A program made the position numbers and the translations under genes. A DNA stretch of 64,000 nt from Burkholderia sp. TSV86 (lineage in GTDB: Bacteria > Pseudomonadota > Gammaproteobacteria > Burkholderiales > Burkholderiaceae), in assembly GCF_001522865.1 (NCBI RefSeq), contig NZ_LOWB01000024.1:62001-126000 (forward strand), in the 5' to 3' direction. Shown here in pieces: positions 41,961 through 51,123 of this stretch. The notes beneath the pieces were generated by a model that saw nothing but the letters and a program-made list of their open reading frames with translations, made no database searches and had not been told where the DNA came from. Each line of letters begins with the position of its first letter. Position 1 is the stretch's first letter.

Positions 41961-43047
41961 TCGATTCTCCTTCGACGTAGGTCGCGGTAAGGTTCAAATC
42001 GCGATCGAGCGCGACGAGATCGGCCCATGCGCCGCGCGCGATGCGGCCGCGATCGGCGAGGCCCAGATAATCGGCCGCATAGCGCGACATCCGGTTCGAC
42101 ACGTCGGCGATCGGCAAGCCGAGCGACACGAGGTTGCGCAGCGCCTGGTCCATCGTCAGCGTGCTGCCGGCCAGCGTGCCGTCTGCAAGCCGCACGCCGC
42201 CCAGGCACTTCGTCACGTGCTGGCTGCCGAGCCGGTATTCGCCGTCGGGCATGCCGGTGGCCGACGTGCTGTCGGTGACGACGTACAGGCGCGGAATCGC
42301 GCGCAGCGCCGCGCGAATCGCGCCCGGATGCACGTGCAGCAGATCGGGAATGATCTCCGCGTACTCCGCATGCGCGAGCGCCGCGCCGACGAGCCCCGGA
42401 TTGCGGTGATGCAGCGGCGACATCGCGTTGAACAAATGCGTGAAGCCGCAAGCGCCGTGTTTGAGCGCGGCGACGGCGTCGTCATAGGTTCCGAGCGAAT
42501 GGCCAAGCTGTACGCGCACGCCGCGCGCGGCCATCTCCGAGATGATCTCGATATGGCCGGCGATCTCCGGCGCGAGCGTGACGACGCGGATCGGCGCGAT
42601 CGACAGGTAATCGAGCACTTCGTCGAGCACCGCCGAGACGGCGGCGTCCGGCTGCGCGCCGAGCTTGCCGGGATTGATGTACGGGCCCTCGAGGTGCACG
42701 CCGAGCACGCGCGAGCCGCCCGGCGTGCGTGCGCGCGCGACGCCGCCAAGCTCCGCGACGACGCGTTTGAGCTCGTCGCGTGGCGCGGTCATCGTCGTGG
42801 CCAGCAAGCTCGTCGTGCCATAACGCGCGTGCGTGCGGGCGATCGTCTCAATCGCATCGCCGCCTTCCATGACATCGGCGCCGCCCGCGCCGTGCACGTG
42901 CAGATCGATGAAACCGGGCAGGATGTAAGGCGCGTCGTTCTTCGACGGGTCCGTCGCGGCGCCCAACAGCGCCGTGATTCGGCCGTTCTCGAACTCGATC
43001 GTGCCGTGAATCCAGCCTTCGGCAGTGAGTATGTTTCCGGTCAGCAT
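41944..43047 (-). CDS. nagA: N-acetylglucosamine-6-phosphate deacetylase
   Basis: Deacetylates GlcNAc-6-P to GlcN-6-P. Amidohydrolase fold of 367 residues; metal-binding PGFIDLHVHGAGG (HxH) near residue 55, HLEGPYINP, and the catalytic Asp region VTDSTSATGMPDG. ATG at 43047 has GAAGAGA upstream. First gene of the minus-strand operon nagA-nagB(SIS)-PTS-nagE, overlapping the next gene. Confidence 0.94.
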   Translation of the reverse strand: MLTGNILTAEGWIHGTIEFENGRITALLGAATDPSKNDAPYILPGFIDLHVHGAGGADVMEGGDAIETIARTHARYGTTSLLATTMTAPRDELKRVVAELGGVARARTPGGSRVLGVHLEGPYINPGKLGAQPDAAVSAVLDEVLDYLSIAPIRVVTLAPEIAGHIEIISEMAARGVRVQLGHSLGTYDDAVAALKHGACGFTHLFNAMSPLHHRNPGLVGAALAHAEYAEIIPDLLHVHPGAIRAALRAIPRLYVVTDSTSATGMPDGEYRLGSQHVTKCLGGVRLADGTLAGSTLTMDQALRNLVSLGLPIADVSNRMSRYAADYLGLADRGRIARGAWADLVALDRDLNLTATYVEGESIVEYA

Positions 43048-43206
43048 GATGTTCTCTTCAGGATCGGGTCGGCGTGCGTCAGATGTGCGAGAGGAAGAAA
43101 ACCGGCCGCACGCCCGTATGCTCAGTCTCGCACATCGGCACAACAGCTCGGCTGACGAAATCGCGATGGCAGACGCCGCCCGTCGAAAGGCGAGGCCATT
43201 ATATAA

Positions 43207-43220
43207 CCAAAATAATACCA
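43207..43220 (-). promoter_or_regulatory. Putative GlcNAc-regulator operator (copy 2)
   Basis: TGGTATTATTTTGG on the minus strand, preceded by AC as in copy 3, 160 bases before the nagA start. Confidence 0.6.
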
Positions 43221-43419
43221 GTCAATTTGATCCCGGCGCGTGCCGCACGCGGCCGTAAAGCGTTGCTGCACAAGGGTTTGAACAGGCTTTAACCCTTTAT
43301 TTACAGGGGATTGCAGACTAGGTATTTACCCGAACACATAAAAATATGCATTCCCGGCGCGATCTCGAAGGGCGGGATTTTTACGGGATAGCGAGCGGAA
43401 TGCACCGATATTGGAGCAC

Positions 43420-43432
43420 TGGTATTAATTGG
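43420..43432 (+). promoter_or_regulatory. Putative GlcNAc-regulator operator (copy 3)
   Basis: TGGTATTAATTGG continuing into TAT, so two TGGTAT direct repeats ten bases apart, inside the inverted repeat GGAGCA...TGCTCC. It lies between the dnaE2 stop and nagA. Confidence 0.55.
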
Positions 43433-43475
43433 TATGCTCCATGCTCCGGCCGCCACATCGGCCGATACGGCGGCC

Positions 43476-46400
43476 TCAATGGAACTCGCGGCTCGACGTC
43501 CGTAAGTCGCCCAGCAGCGCCGTCAGATCCTCGAGATATTGCGCAACCAGATGCGCGACGCCATGATCGCTCTGCCAGACGCCCGACACCGCCAACAGCT
43601 GCGAATCGAGCGTCTCGCGGCGCTGCCGCTCAAGCAGCTCGGGCTTGACGATCACGTTTACACACCCCGTCTCGTCCTCCAGCGTGACGAACAGCACGCC
43701 TTTCGCGGTGCTGGGCATCTGCCGCGCCGTCACGAGCCCGCACGCGCGCGCAAGCCGGCCATCGCGGCACGCGCGCAGCGCCTGCGCGGAAGACAGCCGC
43801 CGCGCATCGAGCACTGCGCGCAACAATGCGAGCGGATGCCGGTTCAGCGTGAGCCCTATGGTTCGATAATCTGCGTAAATGTCGTCGGCCTCGGTCGGCA
43901 CGCCAAGCGCAGGCCTCACCGGCTCATCGATCGGCGCGGCGGCAAGCAGGCCGCGCTCCGGCACCGCGGCCACCGCCTGCCACAGCGCGTCGCGGCGATT
44001 GCCGGCGAGCGTCGCGAACGCGTTCGCGGCAGCCAGCGCCTCGAGGTCGCGGCGTGTCAGGCTCGCGCGGCGCGCAAGCTCGTCCACGCTCGCAAACGGC
44101 CCCGCCGCGCGCGCCGCCTCGATCCGCCGCGCCGCGTCCTCGCCTAGCCCGTGCACGAGCGACAGCCCGAGCCGCACCGCCGGTTGACCGTCGGGCGGCG
44201 GGCTGCCGGGCAGCGCCTCGAGCGACGCGTGCCAGCCGCTTTTCGTCGCATCGACCGGCAGTACCGTCACGCGATGGCGCTTCGCGTCCTGCACGAGTTG
44301 CGCAGGCGGATAAAAGCCCATCGGCTGACTGTTCAGCAGCGCGGCAAGAAAGATCGCCGGCTCGTGGCACTTGAGCCAACTGCTCGCATAGACGAGATGC
44401 GCGAAGCTCGCCGCATGACTCTCCGGAAAACCATATTCGCCGAAGCCCTTGATCTGCTCGAAGATCTGCTCAGCGAATTCGCGCGAATACTGGCGCTCGA
44501 GCATGCCGTCGATGATTTCCTTCTGATATTTGGCAATATCGCCCTTGCGCTTCCACGAAGCCATCGCGCGGCGCAGTTCGTCTGCCTCGCCGGGGGTGAA
44601 GCCGGCCGCGACGATCGCGATCTGCATCACCTGTTCCTGGAAAATCGGGATGCCGAGCGTGCGCTCAAGCACCTTCTCGAGATCGGCGCTCGGATACGTG
44701 ATCTGCCCCGGCTCCTCGCCGGACTCGATCCGGCGCCGCTGCAGATACGGATGCACCGCGCCGCCCTGGATCGGGCCAGGCCGCACGATCGACACCTCGA
44801 CGACCAGGTCGTAATACTTGCGCGGCCTGAGCTTCGGCAGCATCGCCATCTGCGCGCGCGATTCGATCTGGAATACGCCGACCGTATCGGCGCGGCAAAT
44901 CATGTCGTAGGTCGCCTTGTCGTCCTGCACGATGCTGTCCATCGCGAACGGCTTGCCGTTGCGCTTGCCGCGCCACGCGTCGATCATGTCGAACGCTCGA
45001 TGCAGCGCCGACAGCATCCCAAGCGCGAGCACGTCGACCTTCATCAGGCCGAGCGACTCCAGATCGTCCTTGTCCCACTGAATCACGCGCCGCCCGTCCA
45101 TCGCCGCGTTCTCGACCGGCACGAGCCGCGTGAGCTTGCCGCGGCTGATCACGAAGCCGCCCGAATGCTGCGACAGATGGCGCGGAAAACCGAGCAGCCG
45201 CGCGGCGAGCGCAGCCCAAGTCCGAATCAGCGGCGTATCCGGATCGAGCCCCGCCAGCGCGAACTGCGCGAGCAGATCGTGGCTGCCGTCGAACCAGCGG
45301 TGCGCTTTGGCCACCTGCTCGATCAGCATCGGATCGACGCCGAGCGCCTTGCCGGTCTCGCGCAACGCGCCGCGCGGGCGGTACGTCGCAACGGCGGCGG
45401 CAAGCGCGGCGCGATCGTGACCGTATTTCTCGTAGAGATACTGGATGACTTCTTCGCGGCGCTGATGCTCGAAATCGACATCGATATCGGGCGGCTCGCC
45501 GCGCTCGCGGCTGATGAAGCGCTCGAACAGCGTCGTGCTCCGGTCGGGGTCCACCTCGGTCACGTGCAGGCAATAGCAGACGACCGAATTCGCCGCCGAG
45601 CCCCGGCCCTGGCACAGGATGTTCCGGCTGCGCGCATATTGGACGATGTCGTAGACCGTCAGGAAATAAGGCTCGTATTCCAGCTCGGCGATCAAGCCGA
45701 GTTCGTACTCGATGCTTCGGCGCACCCTGTCCGGTATGCCCTCAGGATAGCGCCTGCGCGCGCCCGCCCAGGTTTGCTGCTCCAGATAGCTCGCGGGCGT
45801 GTGCCCTGCCGGCACGATCTCGTGCGGATACTCATAGCGCAATTCATCGAGCGAGAAATGGCACGCGTCCAATATCCGGCACGTTTGCGCAAGCTCGGCG
45901 GCGTCGAACAACTGCGCCAGCCGAGGGCGTGCACGCAAATGCTGCTCCGCATTCGGTGCAAGTGCGTAGCCACATTCCGCGATCGGCATGCCGAGCCGGA
46001 TCGCCGTCATTGCGTCCTGCAACGGTTTGCATGAGCGCGCGTGCATCGTCACGTCGCCGAGCGCGACGACGTGCATCCCGCGCCGCGCGCCGGCCGCGCG
46101 AACCTCGTCGCGATGCACGCCGTCGAGCGCGCGCTCCAGCCGCACGAGCCCGAGCCGCGCGCGCGCGCCGAACAGCGCGTCGAACCAGGCAACTTGCATA
46201 TCGAGCACGTCGGCACGCGCCGGATATGTCGGCACGAGGATCGCGAAGCAGTCGGGCACGCCGCGCAAATGCGCGAACGCCGGTGGCGGCGTGACCAGCA
46301 TGCTCGGCGTCAGGCGATATGTGCCCTTCGGCGCGCTCATCCGCCGCCATGAGATCAACTCGGACAAATTACCGTACCCCTCGCGGTTCTGCGCGAGCAG

Positions 46401-46691
46401 CACGAGGCCGAACGCGCCGGGCCCCGGATCACGGCCGGGCTCGACATCGTCCTGCGTCACATCGAAGTACGCGCCAACGACGAGCTGCAGATTCTTTCCC
46501 TTCGCCGCGACATGCATGCGCGGCGCGCCCGCGAGCGAGCACTCGTCGGTAATCGCGATGCCGCGATAGCCGAGATTCAATGCGCGCTCGACGAGCTCCT
46601 CCGCATGCGACGCACCGCGCAGAAACGAAAAATTCGACCAGCAGAACAGCTCCGCGTAGTCGGGCAAGCCATGGAACGGGGCTCCATCCAT
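43476..46691 (-). CDS. dnaE2: Error-prone DNA polymerase DnaE2 (ImuC)
   Basis: Catalytic polymerase of the SOS mutasome. 1071 residues: N-terminal PHP domain (about 10-200), C-family polymerase core with catalytic Asp residues in PDIDVDFEHQRREEV, fingers, and a C-terminal HhH/OB region (GCVNVIVKPELLERQRRE). It is shorter than replicative DnaE and lacks the clamp-binding tail context of DnaE1. It starts six bases after imuB, the standard imuA-imuB-dnaE2 cassette. Confidence 0.95.
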   Translation of the reverse strand: MDGAPFHGLPDYAELFCWSNFSFLRGASHAEELVERALNLGYRGIAITDECSLAGAPRMHVAAKGKNLQLVVGAYFDVTQDDVEPGRDPGPGAFGLVLLAQNREGYGNLSELISWRRMSAPKGTYRLTPSMLVTPPPAFAHLRGVPDCFAILVPTYPARADVLDMQVAWFDALFGARARLGLVRLERALDGVHRDEVRAAGARRGMHVVALGDVTMHARSCKPLQDAMTAIRLGMPIAECGYALAPNAEQHLRARPRLAQLFDAAELAQTCRILDACHFSLDELRYEYPHEIVPAGHTPASYLEQQTWAGARRRYPEGIPDRVRRSIEYELGLIAELEYEPYFLTVYDIVQYARSRNILCQGRGSAANSVVCYCLHVTEVDPDRSTTLFERFISRERGEPPDIDVDFEHQRREEVIQYLYEKYGHDRAALAAAVATYRPRGALRETGKALGVDPMLIEQVAKAHRWFDGSHDLLAQFALAGLDPDTPLIRTWAALAARLLGFPRHLSQHSGGFVISRGKLTRLVPVENAAMDGRRVIQWDKDDLESLGLMKVDVLALGMLSALHRAFDMIDAWRGKRNGKPFAMDSIVQDDKATYDMICRADTVGVFQIESRAQMAMLPKLRPRKYYDLVVEVSIVRPGPIQGGAVHPYLQRRRIESGEEPGQITYPSADLEKVLERTLGIPIFQEQVMQIAIVAAGFTPGEADELRRAMASWKRKGDIAKYQKEIIDGMLERQYSREFAEQIFEQIKGFGEYGFPESHAASFAHLVYASSWLKCHEPAIFLAALLNSQPMGFYPPAQLVQDAKRHRVTVLPVDATKSGWHASLEALPGSPPPDGQPAVRLGLSLVHGLGEDAARRIEAARAAGPFASVDELARRASLTRRDLEALAAANAFATLAGNRRDALWQAVAAVPERGLLAAAPIDEPVRPALGVPTEADDIYADYRTIGLTLNRHPLALLRAVLDARRLSSAQALRACRDGRLARACGLVTARQMPSTAKGVLFVTLEDETGCVNVIVKPELLERQRRETLDSQLLAVSGVWQSDHGVAHLVAQYLEDLTALLGDLRTSSREFH

Positions 46692-46697
46692 CGCTGC

Positions 46698-48356
46698 TCA
46701 CCCAAAAAGGCCGTGCAGGAACCAGCGCGGCCCGGCGCCGCTGCGGCTGCTCACGCGTTCCTGGTAGATCCAGTAGCACGCGCCTGCGGCGTCCTGCGCG
46801 ACATAGTAGTCACGTTCGACCGACTGACCATCGAACCAGCCTGCCTCGATGCGCTCGGCCGACGACATGATCCTGAGCGGCGTGCGGTAAACCGGCCGGT
46901 TCTCTTGCGTTGCGAGCGGCAACGGCTCGACCAGCAGCCATGCGGGACGCAGCGGCGCGGCGCGCGATGCGGCAAACGCCGCAGCAGGCGGGCCCGCCGA
47001 CGTTCCGGCTGACTTGGCTACCGGCGCATGCAGCGGCACCCAGCGGTTGGCCGCCTCGGGCCGATAATCGGCAGTGGGCGCCGCGCGCAGCACGCTGTCC
47101 GCACCGAGCCGCGCGCTCAGCAACTCGACAAGCCGCGCCCGCGCCTCGCGTGTGCCGCCCGGCTCAGGAAACAGATCACCGGCGCTCAGCGCGACCGATT
47201 CAACGCGCGTGACAGTCAACCGCACCGCAATCACCGCGGCAGGCAGGGTGAGCCGCGCGAGCCGTTCTCCGAGCACGCGCATGAAGTGCATCTCGTCGCG
47301 CGCGGGTTCGGCAAACGCGAGCGTCAGCGATGTCGGCGGCACTGCCTGCCGGCCGCGCTCGTGCTCGAGCGCAAATGTCATTGCCGCCAGTGACAATTGC
47401 CGCGCGGCAAGCCATCCGCATAACTGCACGACGAGCCGGCGTGCGACGAACAATACCGCCTGCGCATAGTCGACGCGCTCCGGCAACTCGATCCGTGCAT
47501 CGAAGACAGGCGGCACCGGCAGCCACACATGCAGCTCCACGGCATCGCCATAAGCACGATCGAGCGCGGCAACGAGCGCGGGGCCGCAACGGCGCTGCAG
47601 CCCCGCACGCGGCAAGAGGCGCAGATCGGCCAGCGTGCGGCAGCCGAGGCCGTCGAACCAGCTCGCATATGGGCGCGCACCGGGCAGCAGCTCGCATGGC
47701 AGCGCATCGAGCGCGCGCACGAGCGACGCAAGACGCGTGACGCGGCGCCGTGCGCGCCCGCCATCCGGCGCTCGCGCGAGCAACCACGCGCCGCCTCCGG
47801 TCGGCGCGACCGCGAGGCGCGACGCATAACCGAGCGTGGAGAGCGTCGCACGCACCTGCCGACACAACGACGGCAAACCGCCGAACAAACGCAAGCTCGC
47901 CCCGACATCGACGATCAGCGTTGCTTCGTCTTCGAGCGCCACGCAGGGCGAAAACCTCAACAACGCGAGTGCGGCGGCGCGCAGCGCATCAGCCTCGCGC
48001 AGTGGATCGCGCTCGATGAGCCGCGTGCCGGGCGATAACGTCAGCACACCGCCGCGCTTCATGCCCACGCGCACGCCATGCGCACCGGCGCGGGCATCGG
48101 CGATCAGCACGACGCCTTGCTCGAGCACCACGCAGCCCGCGGCACGCTGGCTTCCTGTATCGTGCCCAGGCCCGGCAGGTTCGCGTTTTGCCGCTTGCCC
48201 ATGCTTGGTTGCATGCTCGCGCGCGCGCCCATGCTCACGCTTTGCAGCCGCCCCGTCATCGACGCCGCGCCCGCAACCCGCATCGCACTCAAGCGACTGC
48301 GGTACGCACACGTCGAGCGGCAGACGAGGCAAATGGATAGCGAGCAAGACGCGCAT
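46698..48356 (-). CDS. imuB: Y-family polymerase-like protein ImuB
   Basis: Non-catalytic Y-family homolog that links the mutasome to the beta clamp. 552 residues from the ATG at 48356 (MRVLLAIHLPRLPLDVC), overlapping imuA by 68 bases. Recognisable: AAALALLRFSPCVALEDEATLIVDVGAS, finger/palm residues and little-finger domain about 250-360. A charged Gly/Ala/Lys/Arg-rich segment (about residues 22-74) is inserted between the first strand and VVLEQG, unlike the compact family N terminus. Confidence 0.9.
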   Translation of the reverse strand: MRVLLAIHLPRLPLDVCVPQSLECDAGCGRGVDDGAAAKREHGRAREHATKHGQAAKREPAGPGHDTGSQRAAGCVVLEQGVVLIADARAGAHGVRVGMKRGGVLTLSPGTRLIERDPLREADALRAAALALLRFSPCVALEDEATLIVDVGASLRLFGGLPSLCRQVRATLSTLGYASRLAVAPTGGGAWLLARAPDGGRARRRVTRLASLVRALDALPCELLPGARPYASWFDGLGCRTLADLRLLPRAGLQRRCGPALVAALDRAYGDAVELHVWLPVPPVFDARIELPERVDYAQAVLFVARRLVVQLCGWLAARQLSLAAMTFALEHERGRQAVPPTSLTLAFAEPARDEMHFMRVLGERLARLTLPAAVIAVRLTVTRVESVALSAGDLFPEPGGTREARARLVELLSARLGADSVLRAAPTADYRPEAANRWVPLHAPVAKSAGTSAGPPAAAFAASRAAPLRPAWLLVEPLPLATQENRPVYRTPLRIMSSAERIEAGWFDGQSVERDYYVAQDAAGACYWIYQERVSSRSGAGPRWFLHGLFG

Positions 48357-48999
48357 AGCGGCTCTCCACGATGGGCGACGGCAATTCGAGCGCGAGCGGC
48401 ACGCCGTGCGCCGGCCCGCGACGCTTGACGATCTCGACCGACACGCCGCCCGCAGCCGGATGAAGCGCGACGCGCAGCACCGCGGGCGACGGCTGCCGCG
48501 CCGCCGACCGCGGCCGGAACACCACGCACAGCGTGTCACCCGCGCGGGCGGCGGCAAGGTGCAAGCGACGCAGCGCCTCGGCGCGCACGTCCTGCTGCCA
48601 AAGCAAAAGCGCTCCGCAGCAGCCGGTCTTGAGCGCCTGCTCGGCCGCCCACAGCGCGTCCCCGCCGCGTTCGGCGCGCAGCCATAGCAACGCATCGAGC
48701 GGTATGCCGAGGCTGGCAAGCGCGCATGCATGCGGCACATGCGGCGGCGCGACGAGCACCAGCGGCCGCCGTGCGCTGCCGGCGGCCGCTAACGCGGGCG
48801 CAAGCACGCGCAACTCGCCGCAACCCGCGTGCGGCACGAGCATTTCGACGAGCCCGTCAACGGGCCAGCCGCCTCCCGGCAGCTCGGCGGACAACGACGC
48901 AAAACCGGTATCAAGCGTGCGCGGCCCGCCGCGAGCAAGCTGGGAGCCGCGCCAGAGCGAAGGATGGAGCGATTCGAGGGAGGCGGAGGAAACGGACAT
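48289..48999 (-). CDS. imuA: Translesion synthesis-associated protein ImuA
   Basis: RecA/SulA-like accessory protein of the mutasome. 236 residues: LSAELPGGGWPVDGLVEML, a degenerate RecA core ([40 protein letters not shown]) without a canonical Walker A lysine. The ATG at 48999 follows GGAGGAAAC; the longer frame crosses the LexA box and is rejected. First gene of the SOS cassette. Confidence 0.9.
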   Translation of the reverse strand: MSVSSASLESLHPSLWRGSQLARGGPRTLDTGFASLSAELPGGGWPVDGLVEMLVPHAGCGELRVLAPALAAAGSARRPLVLVAPPHVPHACALASLGIPLDALLWLRAERGGDALWAAEQALKTGCCGALLLWQQDVRAEALRRLHLAAARAGDTLCVVFRPRSAARQPSPAVLRVALHPAAGGVSVEIVKRRGPAHGVPLALELPSPIVESRYARLARYPFASSAARRVRTAVA

Positions 49000-49011
49000 C
49001 GCATCACCGAT

Positions 49012-49031
49012 AACTGTATATATATACAGTA
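49012..49031 (-). promoter_or_regulatory. LexA (SOS) box
   Basis: Core CTGT-ATATATAT-ACAG at 49014-49029, a perfect palindrome with flanking A and TA that matches the gammaproteobacterial consensus almost exactly. It lies 15 bases before the imuA ATG, so LexA would cover the promoter or start region of imuA-imuB-dnaE2. Confidence 0.93.
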
Positions 49032-49296
49032 TATGGCAACGCGCTCGCGACGCACAGCGCCGATGCGAAACTAACCGTTCGTCAGAGGATAGGCGGCGGA
49101 AAACCGGCGCGGACGCTGGCAGGCATCCACGTGCGCGCCCACGAAAAGCCCGCTCGCACGCGATTGCCGCCCAACCGGCGCACCGCAACCACCCGCCGTC
49201 GCCGAGCCACGGCAAGCAGCTTCTCACGCGACACGCCAGCCCCACGCGCGGCCGGCGGCACGGCCTCACGCCATGCCGCCGGCCCGCGTGCGGATC

Positions 49297-50091
49297 TCAG
49301 CCAAGCAGCAACGCATCATCATCGAGCTGCTCACGCCGCGTCTGCTCGAACATCTTCAGCAGATCGGGCACGTCGAGCCCGCGCCGCGCATCGCCGGCTA
49401 CGTCGAGCACCACCTGCCCTTGGTGCAGCATCACCGTGCGATCGCCGTAATCGAGCGCCTGCCGCATGCTGTGCGTGACCATCATCGTCGTCAGTTTGCC
49501 GTCGGCGACGATCCGCGCGGTCAACTCCAGCACGAACGCGGCCGTCTTCGGATCGAGCGCGGCCGTGTGCTCGTCGAGCAGCAGAATCCGCGACGGCCGC
49601 AGCGACGCCATCAACAAGCTCACCGCCTGCCGCTGCCCGCCCGACAGCAAGCCGATCCGATCGGTCAGGCGGTTTTCGAGCCCGAGATTCAGCAGCCGCA
49701 GCTTGTCGCGAAACAGCTCGCGCGACGCGCGGTTCAGCGCCGCCCGAAAGCCGCGCCGCTCGCCCCGCGCAAGCGCGAGCGCCATGTTTTCCTCGATCGT
49801 CAACGCCTCGCAGGTGCCCGCCATCGGGTCCTGGAACACGCGCGCGACGAGCGGCGCGCGATCCCACGCGGGCTTGCGCGTGACATCGGCACCGTCGACC
49901 GTGATACGCCCCGAATCGACCATCTGGTCCCCGCTGACCGCGTTCAGGAACGTCGACTTGCCAGCGCCGTTCGAGCCGATCACGGTAACGAACTGGCCGT
50001 TCGGAATCTCGAGCGAAAGCCCGCGCAGCGCACGCGTCTCGATCGGCGTGCCGGGGTTGAACGTCAGCTTCAAATCTTGCGCCAGCAGCAT
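49297..50091 (-). CDS. ABC transporter ATP-binding protein (TrpZ-like)
   Basis: ATPase of a substrate-binding-protein dependent importer. Walker A GSNGAGKSTFLN (about residues 38-49), signature LLSGGQRQAV, Walker B ILLLDEHTAALD. 264 residues. Its stop-start spacing with the permease is one base. Homologs belong to the TrpXYZ/YtrF-like family predicted for tryptophan or tyrosine uptake; the substrate here is inferred only from family. Confidence 0.85.
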   Translation of the reverse strand: MLLAQDLKLTFNPGTPIETRALRGLSLEIPNGQFVTVIGSNGAGKSTFLNAVSGDQMVDSGRITVDGADVTRKPAWDRAPLVARVFQDPMAGTCEALTIEENMALALARGERRGFRAALNRASRELFRDKLRLLNLGLENRLTDRIGLLSGGQRQAVSLLMASLRPSRILLLDEHTAALDPKTAAFVLELTARIVADGKLTTMMVTHSMRQALDYGDRTVMLHQGQVVLDVAGDARRGLDVPDLLKMFEQTRREQLDDDALLLG

Positions 50092-50092
50092 T

Positions 50093-50989
50093 TCACGCCC
50101 CTCCCGTCTTGCGGGCGAACAGCTTCTTGCGCGTCGCGGGCAACACGAGCGCGAGCGTCACCAGCACGGCCGTCACGAGATTCAGATCCTGCGCCTTCAG
50201 CCCGATGAAATCGCTGTTGAGCGCGAGCGCGATAAAGAAACGATAAAGAATCGCACCGAGCACGACGGCGAACGTCGTAAACACGAGCCGGCGTGCGGAC
50301 ACGAGCGTCTCGCCGATGATCACCGCGGCCAGACCGATCACGATCGTGCCGATCCCCATCGAGATATCGGCGCCGCCTTGCGTCTGCGCAAACAACGCGC
50401 CGGCGAGCGCGACGAGCGCGTTGGACAACGCCATCCCGGCGAGCGTCGCGCGGCCGGTCGCGATGCCCTGCGCACGCGCCATGCGCGGATTCGCGCCGGT
50501 CGCGCGCATCGCGAGGCCCAATTGCGACGAGAAGAACCAGTCGAGCCCGAGCTTCGCGACCACCACCACCACGAACAACAACGCCGGCCGCAGCACGTAA
50601 TCGGGCAGCCAGCCAGGCTGGAGCGCCGTGAAAAGCGTCGGCTCGGTGATGAGCGGCACGTTCGGCCGGCCCATGATCCGCAGGTTCACCGAGTAGAGCG
50701 CGATCATCATCAGAATGCTCGCGAGCAGATCCATGATTTTCAGGCGCACGTTCAGCCAGCCGGTGACGAAGCCCGCGCACGCGCCGGCGAATATCGCGGC
50801 CAGCGTCGACGTGAACGGATCGTGGCCTGCCGCGATCAGCGTCGCGGCCACGGCGCCGCCCAGCGGAAAGCTGCCGTCGACGGTCAAATCGGGAAAGTTG
50901 AGGATGCGAAACGAGATCAGCACCCCGAGCGCGACGAGGCTGAAAACGAGGCCGATTTCGAGCGCGCCCAGCAGAGAAAACAGAGACAT
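50093..50989 (-). CDS. ABC transporter permease (TrpY-like, BPD_transp_2)
   Basis: 298-residue integral membrane protein with about eight to nine helices, of the branched-chain/ribose permease type (LVALGVLISFRILNFPDLTV, TVDGSFPLGGAV, GANPRMARAQGIATGR EAA-like loop). The ATG at 50989 gives MSLFSLLGALEIGLV. Sits between the ATPase and the binding protein, with shared transcript direction. Confidence 0.87.
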   Translation of the reverse strand: MSLFSLLGALEIGLVFSLVALGVLISFRILNFPDLTVDGSFPLGGAVAATLIAAGHDPFTSTLAAIFAGACAGFVTGWLNVRLKIMDLLASILMMIALYSVNLRIMGRPNVPLITEPTLFTALQPGWLPDYVLRPALLFVVVVVAKLGLDWFFSSQLGLAMRATGANPRMARAQGIATGRATLAGMALSNALVALAGALFAQTQGGADISMGIGTIVIGLAAVIIGETLVSARRLVFTTFAVVLGAILYRFFIALALNSDFIGLKAQDLNLVTAVLVTLALVLPATRKKLFARKTGGA

Positions 50990-51123
50990 GATTGAAGAAA
51001 TCCTATTGCTGCAAGCGGCGACCCTGCGATGCATGCGGCCGGCCGGCGTCGCGCCCGGCCGCATGCATCGCCCGCGCCGCCGCCGCGCCCGCGAGGGCGG
51101 CCACGGCGGCGCGCGTCATGCGA

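Larger units (their letters stand above)
43048..43475. other. Control region between dnaE2 and nagA
   Basis: 428 bases, A/T-rich in two patches. It carries two copies of the TGGTATTA operator motif (43207-43220 on the minus strand, 43420-43432 on the plus strand). The second is framed by GGAGCA (43413-43418) and TGCTCC (43435-43440), which form an inverted repeat. No supported ORF. Confidence 0.55.
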
